A stretch of 43,936 nt of DNA from a virus. The stretch is from the IMG/VR virus record IMGVR_UViG_3300045120_000566, positions 1 to 43,936 of that record; one strand, written 5' to 3'. The notes beneath the pieces are model-generated. The model made no database searches, was not told the DNA's origin, and saw only the letters and a program-made list of their open reading frames with translations. Each line of letters begins with the position of its first letter. Positions within the stretch are counted from its first letter, which is position 1. The position numbers and the translations under genes are program-made. Below are positions 1-7,210 of the stretch, in pieces.

Positions 1-258
1 CCCGCTTGACGGACGGGCGCGCGCATAGCGGGCATGTGGTACCCGTACGGGCGCCCTTTTGAGCGTTCGAGTCGGCCGCGGCCGAGCACGCGCTGTCACG
101 TCCAGGTAGGCATGCTGTCGTCTAGCGCGCGGTAGAGGATGTTCTCGCGGAGCTCCGTGCCAGACTCGTGAGCTGGCGTCCAAGTTGGGCTGGTATGCAG
201 CTGCCGAGTCGACGGCGGCCGTGCTTCATCAAACCTTCACCTAAAATTGTGGCGGCAT

Positions 259-271
259 CACCAAATTGGTG
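259..271. promoter_or_regulatory. operator-like palindrome upstream of the 356 operon
   Basis: CACCAAATTGGTG is a perfect 6+1+6 inverted repeat about 85 bases before the first gene of the rightward operon. It lies just after an AT-rich TAAAAT stretch. Symmetric sites like this commonly bind dimeric HTH repressors, and the phage encodes two HTH proteins. Binding is inference. Confidence 0.35.
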
Positions 272-292
272 GTAGATTGCTTGTAACGGATC

Positions 293-317
293 CGCTGGCC
301 GCTTGGAACGGCCAGCG
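293..317 (+). promoter_or_regulatory. leader hairpin before the GP88 gene
   Basis: CGCTGGCCG (293-301) pairs perfectly with CGGCCAGCG (309-317) around a 7-base loop. There is no T-run after it, so it is more likely a leader RNA structure or protein-binding site than a simple terminator. Confidence 0.4.
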
Positions 318-355
318 AACCCTCACCACATCGCGAGAGGTTAGGACTCACGACA

Positions 356-1201
356 ATGGCTACTGCCACAGTACTGGACTACGCACCGACAGCCACGGCT
401 ATGAAGGTGCACCACCATATCCCGGCCGAATACCGGGTTAGCTCATTGCTCACGCCGGAAGGCTATGCGCCAAAAACAGATAAGGGCCGGGCCCGTGGCT
501 ACTCAACAGCCATCATGTATTTCGCACCCAACAAAGTTGGTGGGGTGAACGTGTGTGGCAAATGGGCTACCGCCGGCTGCATTCAAACGTGCCTAGATGA
601 GGCTGGCCATGGCGGAATCTGGTCAAAGAAAACCGGCATTAACGCCGTACGCGAGGCGCGTATCAAACGGAAGCGCTGGTTTGCGGAAGATCGCGCCGCA
701 TTCAATGATCGGCTGCTACAGGAATTGACCCTATGGCGCGCCGGCAAGCTAGCCAAAGGGAAGACTCCAACAACGCGCCTCAACGGCACGGCAGATCTAC
801 CGTGGGAACATCGTTCACTGGCAATGAATGATGGCCGGACCGTATTCGAGCACTTCCCGGACGTGCAGTTTTATGACTACACCAAAAATCCGGTGCGCAT
901 GCTCGCATTCTGCCGGGGTGAAATGCCGGCCAACTATCACTTGACATTCTCGCGGTCCGAGTCAAACGACGACGACTGTCGCGCAGTGCTCGCGGCCGGG
1001 GGCAATGTTGCCGTGCCGTTCATGGTCAAAGATGAGTCGGGATTCCCGGCGACGTTCATGGGTGCACCGGTAGTGTCCGGCGATCATGACGACTTGCGAT
1101 TCCTTGACCAGCCCGGCGTCGTGATTGGATTGAAGGCTAAGGGTCGGAAGGCTAAGAAGGATACGTCCGGGTTCATTGTTCGCCTACCGGTGGCGGCATG
1201 A
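356..1201 (+). CDS. GP88-family phage protein
   Basis: This 281-residue protein resembles the GP88 (gene product 88) family found in many actinophages, whose function is unknown. Family-like features are an N-terminal three-cysteine cluster (C67, C75, C79, in GKWATAGCIQTC), the LTFSRSESN motif, a GDHDDLRFLD segment, and a C-terminal VIGLKAKGRKAKKDTSGF stretch. The cysteine cluster could bind metal or an iron-sulfur centre, which is inference. ATG at 356 follows AGGA with a 9-base gap. The next gene starts inside the stop codon (ATGA), so the two are translationally coupled. It is the first gene of a rightward operon that runs to 2248. Confidence 0.75.
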   Translation: MATATVLDYAPTATAMKVHHHIPAEYRVSSLLTPEGYAPKTDKGRARGYSTAIMYFAPNKVGGVNVCGKWATAGCIQTCLDEAGHGGIWSKKTGINAVREARIKRKRWFAEDRAAFNDRLLQELTLWRAGKLAKGKTPTTRLNGTADLPWEHRSLAMNDGRTVFEHFPDVQFYDYTKNPVRMLAFCRGEMPANYHLTFSRSESNDDDCRAVLAAGGNVAVPFMVKDESGFPATFMGAPVVSGDHDDLRFLDQPGVVIGLKAKGRKAKKDTSGFIVRLPVAA

Positions 1202-1383
1202 CTCCGGAATCGCGGTTCGCGACGTTGAGGCGCGCCGTGCTCGCCTACGATCGCGCGCTCAAAGCCTATGGGCTACTAGGCACGGAATGGGTCGACAGCG
1301 ACGCACTAGACAAGCTGTGGCATGACGTACTGGCCGCGGCCGAACCACCCGAAGACACTTCCGGACAGCCTGTCCAGAACTAA
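1198..1383 (+). CDS. small hypothetical phage protein
   Basis: A 61-residue, mostly helical protein begins with MTPESRFATLRRAVLAYDRA and has an acidic, proline-containing C-terminus. I do not recognise a family. Its ATG overlaps the stop of the GP88 gene by four bases, which strongly supports this start and coupled translation. Confidence 0.7.
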   Translation: MTPESRFATLRRAVLAYDRALKAYGLLGTEWVDSDALDKLWHDVLAAAEPPEDTSGQPVQN

Positions 1384-1408
1384 CCCCGGACTTTAGAGGA
1401 GTACCCCA

Positions 1409-1729
1409 ATGAACCAGTACCTAGTGGACTACACGGTCCGCAACATCACCACCGGCGATGAGGAGGACATCCGCGTCCTCGAGTTGGAAACGGAAGAATT
1501 CGACGGATTCCCCGAACAGGTTCGCGATGACATCCGCAACCTGATAGGACTGATTGCCTGGCAATGGCACGCCGGCCAGCCTATCGCCGCAGATTGGCTG
1601 ATCGCTCAGGATCAAATCCTCAAGCTGCTACTGCCGTACATCACGGATCGCGCCCTGTATGACAGTGACTATGAGGCATGGGAAAACAACGTGCTCGAAG
1701 GCACGTATGACGCGCCGGTCCAATCGTGA
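1409..1729 (+). CDS. hypothetical acidic phage protein
   Basis: A 106-residue acidic protein whose N-terminus reads like a short beta strand (NQYLVDYTVRNITTGDEED), followed by helical segments. No family is recognised. AGAGGAG lies 8 bases before ATG, a strong ribosome site. The following small gene begins at a GTG inside its stop (GTGA). Confidence 0.7.
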   Translation: MNQYLVDYTVRNITTGDEEDIRVLELETEEFDGFPEQVRDDIRNLIGLIAWQWHAGQPIAADWLIAQDQILKLLLPYITDRALYDSDYEAWENNVLEGTYDAPVQS

Positions 1730-1887
1730 CCGGCTCAACGCTCGACTATGACGACATGCGCGAAGCACGTCGTCAGATTCTCGCGGTTCAGGATCCACAG
1801 GCTCAGACCGCGCTGTTTACGTTGCTCGGTCTCCTGGACAAAGTCGCCGAGGACCTCGAGCGACGGAAGGCTCCAATCAACCCATGA
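1726..1887 (+). CDS. very small hypothetical protein (53 aa)
   Basis: The reading frame starts at a GTG overlapping the upstream stop and ends in an ATGA overlap with the next gene. The 53-residue product is charged and helical (TGSTLDYDDMREARRQ at its start, DKVAEDLERRKAP near its end). Both overlaps match the coupling style of the whole operon, which is the main support. Function is unknown. Confidence 0.6.
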   Translation: MTGSTLDYDDMREARRQILAVQDPQAQTALFTLLGLLDKVAEDLERRKAPINP

Positions 1888-2033
1888 CACAGATTGAAGC
1901 GCTCGAGTATGTGCTCGAGCGCCTGACGCACGAGGCAAGCATCCGCCCAGCCGAACAGAACAAAGATGCCCTCGCTCGCAAACTGGCCGCCATTGAAGCG
2001 CTGGTAGCGCTGCGCGAGGACCTGCAGCCATGA
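1884..2033 (+). CDS. very small hypothetical protein (49 aa)
   Basis: A 49-residue helical protein (TQIEALEYVLERLTHEASI...) sits exactly between two genes, with ATGA overlaps at both ends. Evenly spaced leucine and glutamate residues suggest a short coiled coil. No family is recognised; small proteins of this kind are common in actinophage-like early operons. Confidence 0.6.
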   Translation: MTQIEALEYVLERLTHEASIRPAEQNKDALARKLAAIEALVALREDLQP

Positions 2034-2248
2034 CGCCGCTTGACCTGAAAGTCTGGCGCACGCGCCAGCGACTCACCCAGGGGGACCTCGCGCATCGGCT
2101 GGGCGTGCATATCAATACCGTCAACCGGTGGGAGACGGAAGGGTCCAACATCCCGCCGTTCCTCCCGCTGGCACTTGAAACCCTCGAGCGCCGTTCACAC
2201 GACTCAGGCACCGCACCGTATGGCGACGTGACGCTGGCCGCGGTCTGA
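2030..2248 (+). CDS. XRE-family helix-turn-helix DNA-binding protein
   Basis: The 72-residue protein contains a compact Cro/CI-type HTH: RQRLTQGDLAHRLGVHINTV followed by NRWETEG, at about residues 12-44. Proteins of this size usually bind operators as dimers and act as Cro-like regulators. It is the last gene of the rightward operon, overlaps the previous gene by four bases, and is followed by a hairpin at 2271-2302. Likely targets are palindromes in 1-355 or near 12911, but this is inference. Confidence 0.8.
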   Translation: MTPLDLKVWRTRQRLTQGDLAHRLGVHINTVNRWETEGSNIPPFLPLALETLERRSHDSGTAPYGDVTLAAV

Positions 2249-2270
2249 GTCCCGCGAACGCAAGGCTCCG

Positions 2271-2302
2271 ATGAGCCGTCAGCCGATGGGCTGGCGGCTC
2301 AT
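2271..2302. terminator. bidirectional hairpin between convergent operons
   Basis: A 14-bp stem, ATGAGCCGTCAGCC (2271-2284) with GGCTGGCGGCTCAT (2289-2302), closes a 4-base GATG loop and has one G-U pair. It sits between the end of the rightward operon and the end of the leftward dpdA-like gene, whose stop lies inside the stem. The T-tail is weak on both strands, so factor-dependent or structural function is possible. Confidence 0.6.
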
Positions 2303-3072
2303 TCGACGTTTAGCGGAAAGCCGAGTTGCACCGCGCGCGTCCCGGTCGCCTGAAGCACTCGATCGCGCCACTCGAGCGCGTAGTGCAGGTGATTGGCGCA
2401 CGCCGCGAGTGGCTCGCCACAGCGCGTACGTTTCTTCATCGCCTCGTAACTCCACGCCATGCTGTCGGACGAGGCGAGGAACGCGTCCAGTGACCGCAAA
2501 GCGGTCGTCTTCAGCCCGAAGCCGTGCAGCCGAATGCCGGCCGCGGACAGCGCCACGAGCACATCGACCGCGCCGCGGGTGCTCTGGCGCCGGCACACAC
2601 TGCCGATGCCGACGATGGGCAGCCTGTCCAGACTAACCCCGGCCTGCTCGTACATGTCAGCATGGCGCAGGTAGTCACTGGCCTCCCAGCCCTGCAGAAC
2701 AGGCGCCCACGGGAGCTCCGGGGCTCGTAGCCGTAGTTCGAGATAGCTGACCACGCTGTGGTACTGGTGCTCGGCGAGGTCCTGGCCGGTTTTCTTGAGG
2801 ATCCACGGCTCGCACATCCAGTCCTGGCTTGCTGCCCACGCCAGCTGGCCGATCTCGTCGGCGTAGCGGCGGACGGAAGTGACGTACGCCTTCGGCGTGG
2901 TCTGCCACGCACCGTACAGGCTCAGTTCCGAAAAACCGCCCGAGTCGAGGATCCACGGTGCCGACGCACGCGGCAGGGTCTTGCGGACGCTGAGCGTACG
3001 GTGGGACACCATGAGCGGAACGTCAGTGCGGCTGAGCCAGTGGGCCTTGTGCGTGCCGAGCCAGAACTTCAC
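2299..3072 (-). CDS. dpdA: DpdA-like 7-deazaguanine DNA transglycosylase
   Basis: This 257-residue protein resembles phage DpdA, a relative of tRNA-guanine transglycosylase that exchanges guanine in DNA for a 7-deazaguanine base. Visible motifs are the N-terminal FWLGTHKAHWLSRTDVPLMV, the TGT-type ILDSGGF around D43, SQDWMCEPW with D84, and GIGSVCRRQ near residue 160. Base specificity cannot be read from sequence. The start at 3072 lies 50 bases inside the upstream transporter gene, and the conserved N-terminus supports that start. Its coupling to a queuosine-precursor transporter supports the role. It is the last gene of the leftward early operon and ends in the 2271-2302 hairpin. Confidence 0.85.
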   Translation of the reverse strand: MKFWLGTHKAHWLSRTDVPLMVSHRTLSVRKTLPRASAPWILDSGGFSELSLYGAWQTTPKAYVTSVRRYADEIGQLAWAASQDWMCEPWILKKTGQDLAEHQYHSVVSYLELRLRAPELPWAPVLQGWEASDYLRHADMYEQAGVSLDRLPIVGIGSVCRRQSTRGAVDVLVALSAAGIRLHGFGLKTTALRSLDAFLASSDSMAWSYEAMKKRTRCGEPLAACANHLHYALEWRDRVLQATGTRAVQLGFPLNVE

Positions 3073-3541
3073 GATATGCCCAGAGGACCGCGACGGCGAG
3101 GATGGTCATCTCGAGTTTGCCGACCACCTGGCCAGCCAGGAACTCGAGCGAGCCGAAAGCTAAGAACAGGAACAGCGCCGAGTCGACGACCAGCCCGACC
3201 ACGTTCGATGCCGCTATCGCCCCGAGCCAGTGGCGCTCCTTGAGCGGCGTGTAGATCAGCAGATCCGCGGTCTCGGATGCGAGGAAGGCTGCGCCTGATG
3301 CGACGGCTAGCGGCCCACTCACGAGTCCTGAGAGAGCGGCGCCGACAATGATGGCGAGATAGGTCCAGCGTCGGCCGAGCTGATCCTGGGTCAGGTCGCG
3401 GAAGGTGAAGGCGAGCCCAGCGAAGTACACGCCCGCGGGCGCCAGCAATCCGAAGCCGACGGGCACGAGCCCGAAGGTCGTGATCGCCCAGTTAGCGCAG
3501 AAGATCGTAGCGATGTAGGCAACCAGTGGCCAGTACTTCAT
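3023..3541 (-). CDS. VUT/YhhQ-family queuosine-precursor transporter
   Basis: A 172-residue inner-membrane protein with about five or six hydrophobic helices. It carries the family-like LAFTFRDLTQDQLGRRWTYL motif and the segment ASETADLLIYTPLKERHW. VUT (YhhQ) proteins import preQ0 or preQ1, precursors of 7-deazaguanine bases. Here it would supply the base for the dpdA product encoded just downstream, whose start overlaps this gene by 50 bases. No preQ0 synthesis genes (folE, queD, queE, queC types) are visible in the window, which suggests salvage. Its start overlaps the stop of the upstream zinc protein (ATGA). Confidence 0.85.
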   Translation of the reverse strand: MKYWPLVAYIATIFCANWAITTFGLVPVGFGLLAPAGVYFAGLAFTFRDLTQDQLGRRWTYLAIIVGAALSGLVSGPLAVASGAAFLASETADLLIYTPLKERHWLGAIAASNVVGLVVDSALFLFLAFGSLEFLAGQVVGKLEMTILAVAVLWAYREVLARHAQGPLAQPH

Positions 3542-3885
3542 TCGGCTGGTCCTTTCAAACAGTCGTGGTGCCGACCGGGCGTCAGTGCGTCATGGTCGAC
3601 ACACAAGAAGTGCTCGCACAGCGGACACCACGTCTCGACGGGGCTGAGACAGCCAGCCTGCTGACACGAGTCGGGGACCGCGGCGACGCGCGACTGCCGT
3701 TCCGTCTTCCGCGGTCGGCCCATCCTCGGCTGCGCAATCTTGCGATCGAGCTGACACGCGAGACACAAGTTGAGACCATTCGGCTTGACGATGAACGTGT
3801 AGCAGCCGGGCGTCACGCACACCGCGCGCTGGTGCGTCTGGTGAAGTTGCCAGCTCACCTCGAGCCCGTCGCGCCGCTCAGTCAC
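3538..3885 (-). CDS. small double zinc-finger-like protein
   Basis: I place the start at a GTG overlapping the upstream nuclease stop (GTGA), giving 115 residues; a longer frame exists but only overlaps the nuclease gene. The protein has two cysteine clusters: CVTPGC...CLAC, then CQQAGC...CPLC...C with a nearby CVDHD. A basic link (RMGRPRKTER) between them resembles an AT-hook-like DNA contact. It probably binds zinc and perhaps nucleic acid. It lies between a PD-(D/E)XK nuclease and the 7-deazaguanine transporter/DpdA pair. A role in DNA modification or replication is possible but unproven. Confidence 0.6.
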   Translation of the reverse strand: MTERRDGLEVSWQLHQTHQRAVCVTPGCYTFIVKPNGLNLCLACQLDRKIAQPRMGRPRKTERQSRVAAVPDSCQQAGCLSPVETWCPLCEHFLCVDHDALTPGRHHDCLKGPAE

Positions 3886-4664
3886 GCCGCGGAACGCCTC
3901 GTCAAGCTGATGCGCCGGCTGTGGTGCTCGTCGCACACGTGATCGTGTGACCAGCGTTCGCCACACTCGGGGCAGTAGCCGTGCAGGTTGTGGCACTCGA
4001 GGTGATCCTGGGCGACGGCGACCGCCGTCTCGCACATGTGCCGCCAAGCGGCATTCATCTGGTCCCACCATTCCTCAGATGTCCACTGCCGACGGAAGCG
4101 ATCCAGCTTGCCGGTCACGCGGTTCATGACGATGTACTCGAACGCCGGCCAGTCGCCCGTCTCCTCGACGACAGCCCACGTGTACAACATCGGTTGCCAC
4201 ACCTCAGCCTGAGCACGCTCCTGGGACCACACGCCGCGGGTGGTCTTGAAGTCGTAGATAACGCCGCTTGCCGCGTCGTACAGGTCGAGGGCGCCAATGA
4301 TGGGCGCGCCCAGCTCGACGTTGGTGTCGAGGGCGAAGCCCCGCTCGGGAACGCCTTTCAGCCCGAGGTCGAGGACCTGGTCGATCAGACTGAGGCCGAT
4401 GGCCGTGAGGCCACGCTGCACCACACGCCCCAGAGCAGCGAGGGCGGCGGACTCAGCCTTCCAGGCCGCGCGGAAGGCGCGCTCGCCGTCCTGGCCGTTG
4501 TAGTGACTCTCCAGCCCCATGTGAACGGCTTTGCCGAAGCACATCGCCTCGGTCGGCTCGATCGCCACACCGTCGACGTACCGCGCGCGGAACTCTGAGC
4601 GACACTGATCGAAGAGCATGAAGCGGGTCGCGCTCCAGTGAGGCATGACGATGCTGCGCTTCAC
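3882..4664 (-). CDS. PD-(D/E)XK nuclease, RecB/Cas4-like exonuclease
   Basis: The 260-residue protein has the RecB/Cas4-type nuclease motifs: FGKAVHMGLE with H48, IGALDLYD with D127, VIYDFKTT with D138 and K140, and a following QPMLY motif. These form a two-metal nuclease site. A C-terminal HxxCPxCGxRW-type segment (LHGYCPECGERWSHDHVC) looks like a zinc finger. Phage proteins of this type usually act as recombination exonucleases that resect double-strand ends. The gene lies directly downstream of the primase/helicase block, in a tightly coupled leftward operon. Confidence 0.85.
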   Translation of the reverse strand: MKRSIVMPHWSATRFMLFDQCRSEFRARYVDGVAIEPTEAMCFGKAVHMGLESHYNGQDGERAFRAAWKAESAALAALGRVVQRGLTAIGLSLIDQVLDLGLKGVPERGFALDTNVELGAPIIGALDLYDAASGVIYDFKTTRGVWSQERAQAEVWQPMLYTWAVVEETGDWPAFEYIVMNRVTGKLDRFRRQWTSEEWWDQMNAAWRHMCETAVAVAQDHLECHNLHGYCPECGERWSHDHVCDEHHSRRISLTRRSAA

Positions 4665-4945
4665 GAGCGTCGCTTCGCCTCAGTGGCAATCCGTTTCCAG
4701 CCGGTCGGCGCCTGGTCGGACGGGATCGAAAACCACGTACCGTCGACGGGATCCTGGACGTTGATCCACCCGCGCGCGCGTGACCAGACAAGGGCTGGCG
4801 GCCAGAGCGCCTCAGCGGCAATGTCCATTCCCTTTTCCTGGCTATATAGGTGGGAATGGGGAATGGACATTTTTTGAGATTGCGCGCGGCCCAAAATCGA
4901 GGGTCCGTTCCCGCCCTTCGGGAATGGACTTTTGCGTTCAGTCAT
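4661..4945 (-). CDS. small hypothetical protein after the primase gene
   Basis: The longest sensible frame starts at 4945, just inside the primase stop, and gives 94 residues. Its first third is encoded by inverted repeats (4820-4929) with unusual codon use, so translation may really start at ATG 4870 or ATG 4828. The core, WPPALVWSRARGWINVQDPV followed by DGTWFSIPSDQAPTGWKRIA, has regular high-GC codons and looks like a real small domain. No family is recognised. It overlaps the nuclease gene by four bases. Confidence 0.55.
   Translation of the reverse strand: MTERKSPFPKGGNGPSILGRAQSQKMSIPHSHLYSQEKGMDIAAEALWPPALVWSRARGWINVQDPVDGTWFSIPSDQAPTGWKRIATEAKRRS
4820..4929. repeat. four alternating copies of GTCCATTCCC, origin-like
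   Basis: On the minus strand the motif GTCCATTCCC occurs twice, and its near-perfect complement twice, forming two hairpins. AATGTCCATTCCC (4820-4832) pairs with GGGAATGGACATT (4859-4871) around an AT-rich loop that contains the palindrome CTATATAG. GTCCGTTCCCG (4903-4913) pairs with CGGGAATGGAC (4919-4929), with one G-U pair. A T6 run follows the first stem on the plus strand. The array sits beside the primase/helicase gene, as phage origins often do. Confidence 0.6.
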
Positions 4946-6860
4946 CGTCGTCGAACGCATGCTGAAAGTAGCGGTACGGATCGCCCGCTTTGCCCAGCCC
5001 GAGCCGACGCACGAAGCCTTCACGCACCAGGGCTCGCAAAACACGCCCGCGGTCCTCATCCTTCCCGCCGACCGCTTCCTTCAGCTCGCCCGTGCTCAGC
5101 GCGTCGTCAGGGTTCGTCGGCAGATTAGCCAGGATGTCCCGCCGCAGCACCTGATCGCGCACCACGTCGGCGTCGCCCAACGCGGTATAGACGTACGGCT
5201 CCTGCGGCCCCAGTTCGACCAGAATTTTGTCCGGGGTCTCCTCGAAGCGCGAGATGCCCTCGAGCAACCGCTGGCGCTCCTTGCCCGCCGTGTTGCCCGT
5301 CAGCCGCTGCAGGTGGAGCACGATGTCGACGGCGCCGGCGTACGCGGAGCTGCCCCTACCACTGTCGCCCACCTCGCCGCCTGACTTGCGATCGTGCCGA
5401 CTTACGAAGATCGCCAGCCCGGTCGCGGCGGCCGCCTGCAGCGGCTCCATCACCACCATGGCCGTGCCGGCGCTGTTCTCGGTGTCGCCGCGTACGCCGC
5501 TGAACTGGCCGAGCGTGTCGACGATCAGCACCCGCGCGCCCACCTGTGCTGCGTACGCCGTCGCCTGCGCCACCACGTACTCCCACTTCATACCGATGGC
5601 GCGGTGGAACAGCAGCACATGCAGGTCGTTTCGTCCGAGCAGCCCCGCGCGGCGCAGGTTCCTTTTAAAGGATGGACCCGACTGCTCGGTCAGGTACACG
5701 ATCGGCGAGTACGTAGTCGCCTGGCCGAGGAAGGGCTCGCCTTCAAGAATGGCGCGCACCATGGCCAGCACGAGCGTGGTCTTGCCGGCCTGCTTCACCT
5801 TGCCATCCAGCTCGGTGATCAGCCCACCACCCAGCATGCCGAACGCATGCCAGACGATGTGCTCGTCTTCCATAGCGGCGATCTCCGCGGCCGTCAACCA
5901 CTCGACCAGCCGCGGGCGGGACGGTGCTCGCCCCGTGCCGTTGACACTCGACGCTGGGCCCTGACCCAGGACAATCCGCCGCGGTCCCTTCGACCGCACA
6001 GCGCGATCGACAATGACGTGATACCGCACGCTGGCATTGCGCCGGCCGCTGAACTTCGTCCAGCCCAACGCCATGTCGCGTTCGGCGAGCAGGTCCTCGA
6101 CGAAATGCGGCGCGCAGCCAGCATCCAGCAAGACGACCGCCAGCCGCCACAGCGAGTAACTGCGATCGAGTGCGCCCGTCTCAGGACTCGTGTCATAGGC
6201 GCGCCCATACCAGCGCTCAAGTGCTTCGCCGCGCAACGCCACCGGCGGTGCACCCGGATCGCGCGGAACGGCGCCAACCCCCGTTGGCGGCTTCTGCTTC
6301 GCCCTCAGCATGGCTACCACCCACTCGGGCTCAGGTACGTAAGGCGAGGTCGTCAGATCCTCGGGATCCGCAGGATCGAGCCAGGTATACAGCCGTAAGC
6401 TCTGGTGCAGACTCGGCGGCATGACCGCATAGCCGGCCGACAGCACGTCGTACTGGCCGGTCTCCGTCAGCCGATAGATCGGACAGTCGGCCGTACGCGC
6501 GTACAGATGGTGCTCGTGGCCGGCGCCACCGCCCGAGGCAAACGTGAGCGTCGGCGGCATGCCGCGCGCCTCGAACTCGGCATACCACTCGATACCATCG
6601 GGCGCGAGGTCCACCAGCCCCGCCCGCGCGAGGTCGACACCGATGTTCGCCGTCGGCCACATGCTCCACCAGCGTCTGATCTTCGCCTCCTCGGTCGAGG
6701 CGTCCTCGAGCCCGTGCATCGTGCGCGGGTGCTTGCCGGTGTTCCGCCCGCAGTCCACCTTCTTCGGGCAGTCGCACACACCCTGGCCATCCGGCGTGTG
6801 GAGCGGCACGACCGGCCAGCCGAGGGCAGCGTAGCGCAGTGCCGCCTCGATCAGGCTCAT
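4938..6860 (-). CDS. primase-polymerase/RepA-like helicase fusion
   Basis: The 640-residue protein has an N-terminal Prim-Pol domain (about residues 1-180) and a C-terminal RecA-fold AAA_25/RepA-like helicase (about 315-560). Prim-Pol signs are GWPVVPLHTPDG, the cysteine/GKHPR segment at 29-46, SGGGAGHEHHLY near 109-120 and GYAVMPPSLH near 143. The helicase has Walker A GKVKQAGKTT (353-362) and Walker B VLIVD (444-448). It would unwind DNA and make primers at the phage origin. Motif I reads VDLAP at 83-87, where the family usually has DxD, so priming activity may be reduced or use other residues. It is coupled to the VRR-NUC gene by an ATGA overlap. Confidence 0.88.
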   Translation of the reverse strand: MSLIEAALRYAALGWPVVPLHTPDGQGVCDCPKKVDCGRNTGKHPRTMHGLEDASTEEAKIRRWWSMWPTANIGVDLARAGLVDLAPDGIEWYAEFEARGMPPTLTFASGGGAGHEHHLYARTADCPIYRLTETGQYDVLSAGYAVMPPSLHQSLRLYTWLDPADPEDLTTSPYVPEPEWVVAMLRAKQKPPTGVGAVPRDPGAPPVALRGEALERWYGRAYDTSPETGALDRSYSLWRLAVVLLDAGCAPHFVEDLLAERDMALGWTKFSGRRNASVRYHVIVDRAVRSKGPRRIVLGQGPASSVNGTGRAPSRPRLVEWLTAAEIAAMEDEHIVWHAFGMLGGGLITELDGKVKQAGKTTLVLAMVRAILEGEPFLGQATTYSPIVYLTEQSGPSFKRNLRRAGLLGRNDLHVLLFHRAIGMKWEYVVAQATAYAAQVGARVLIVDTLGQFSGVRGDTENSAGTAMVVMEPLQAAAATGLAIFVSRHDRKSGGEVGDSGRGSSAYAGAVDIVLHLQRLTGNTAGKERQRLLEGISRFEETPDKILVELGPQEPYVYTALGDADVVRDQVLRRDILANLPTNPDDALSTGELKEAVGGKDEDRGRVLRALVREGFVRRLGLGKAGDPYRYFQHAFDDDD

Positions 6861-7210
6861 GGCAGGAACGTCCTTTCAATCTCCGCCCAGTCCGACGGAC
6901 GCCACACCTTGCAGTCGACGCCGCACGCCGCAAGTTCGGCGATCACCTGCTTCTGGGCCGGCAGCACCACCCCCTTCTGCGACTTCAACTCGCGCAGCAT
7001 GAACAGCCCTTTCCGCGGATGCCAGAACGCCCAGTCTGGCCAGCCGTACGCGTCACTGGGCGACACGCCCATGACGACGCCGTAACTCTTCCTGGTGTGG
7101 TAGCCGCGCCACCCGCGCAGTCGAGCGAGCAAGATGACCTGCTGCTCGAAGCGGTCCTCGGAGATGCTGCCGCGCGTCGTGCGGCGACCGGGTGGACGCA
7201 CATGGATCAC
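6857..7210 (-). CDS. VRR-NUC domain nuclease
   Basis: I start this at a GTG overlapping the stop of the upstream zinc protein, giving 117 residues, close to the family length. It shows the VRR-NUC (PD-(D/E)XK-like) pattern: SEDRFEQQVI with the first acidic residue, YGWPDWAF with the metal-binding Asp, and RELKSQKG with the E-x-K pair. The family includes phage and FAN1-type structure-specific nucleases acting on branched DNA. Its place directly before the primase/helicase suggests a role in replication or recombination. Confidence 0.8.
   Translation of the reverse strand: MIHVRPPGRRTTRGSISEDRFEQQVILLARLRGWRGYHTRKSYGVVMGVSPSDAYGWPDWAFWHPRKGLFMLRELKSQKGVVLPAQKQVIAELAACGVDCKVWRPSDWAEIERTFLP

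Larger units (their letters stand above)
1..355. other. non-coding leader with several palindromes
   Basis: I see no convincing gene here; the short open frames lack ribosome sites and recognisable sequence. The stretch holds perfect palindromes CCCGTACGGG at 42-51 and TCGGCCGCGGCCGA at 72-85, an operator-like CACCAAATTGGTG at 259-271, and a hairpin at 293-317. It precedes the rightward operon that starts at 356, so it should hold that operon's promoter and control sites. A TAAAAT at 242-247 could be a -10 box, but no good -35 lies at the right distance, so I do not call a promoter. Confidence 0.5.

Noticed and set aside
247-441. 64-residue plus-strand frame across the leader
   Set aside because: It overlaps the GP88 start in another frame, spans the palindromes, and lacks a ribosome site.
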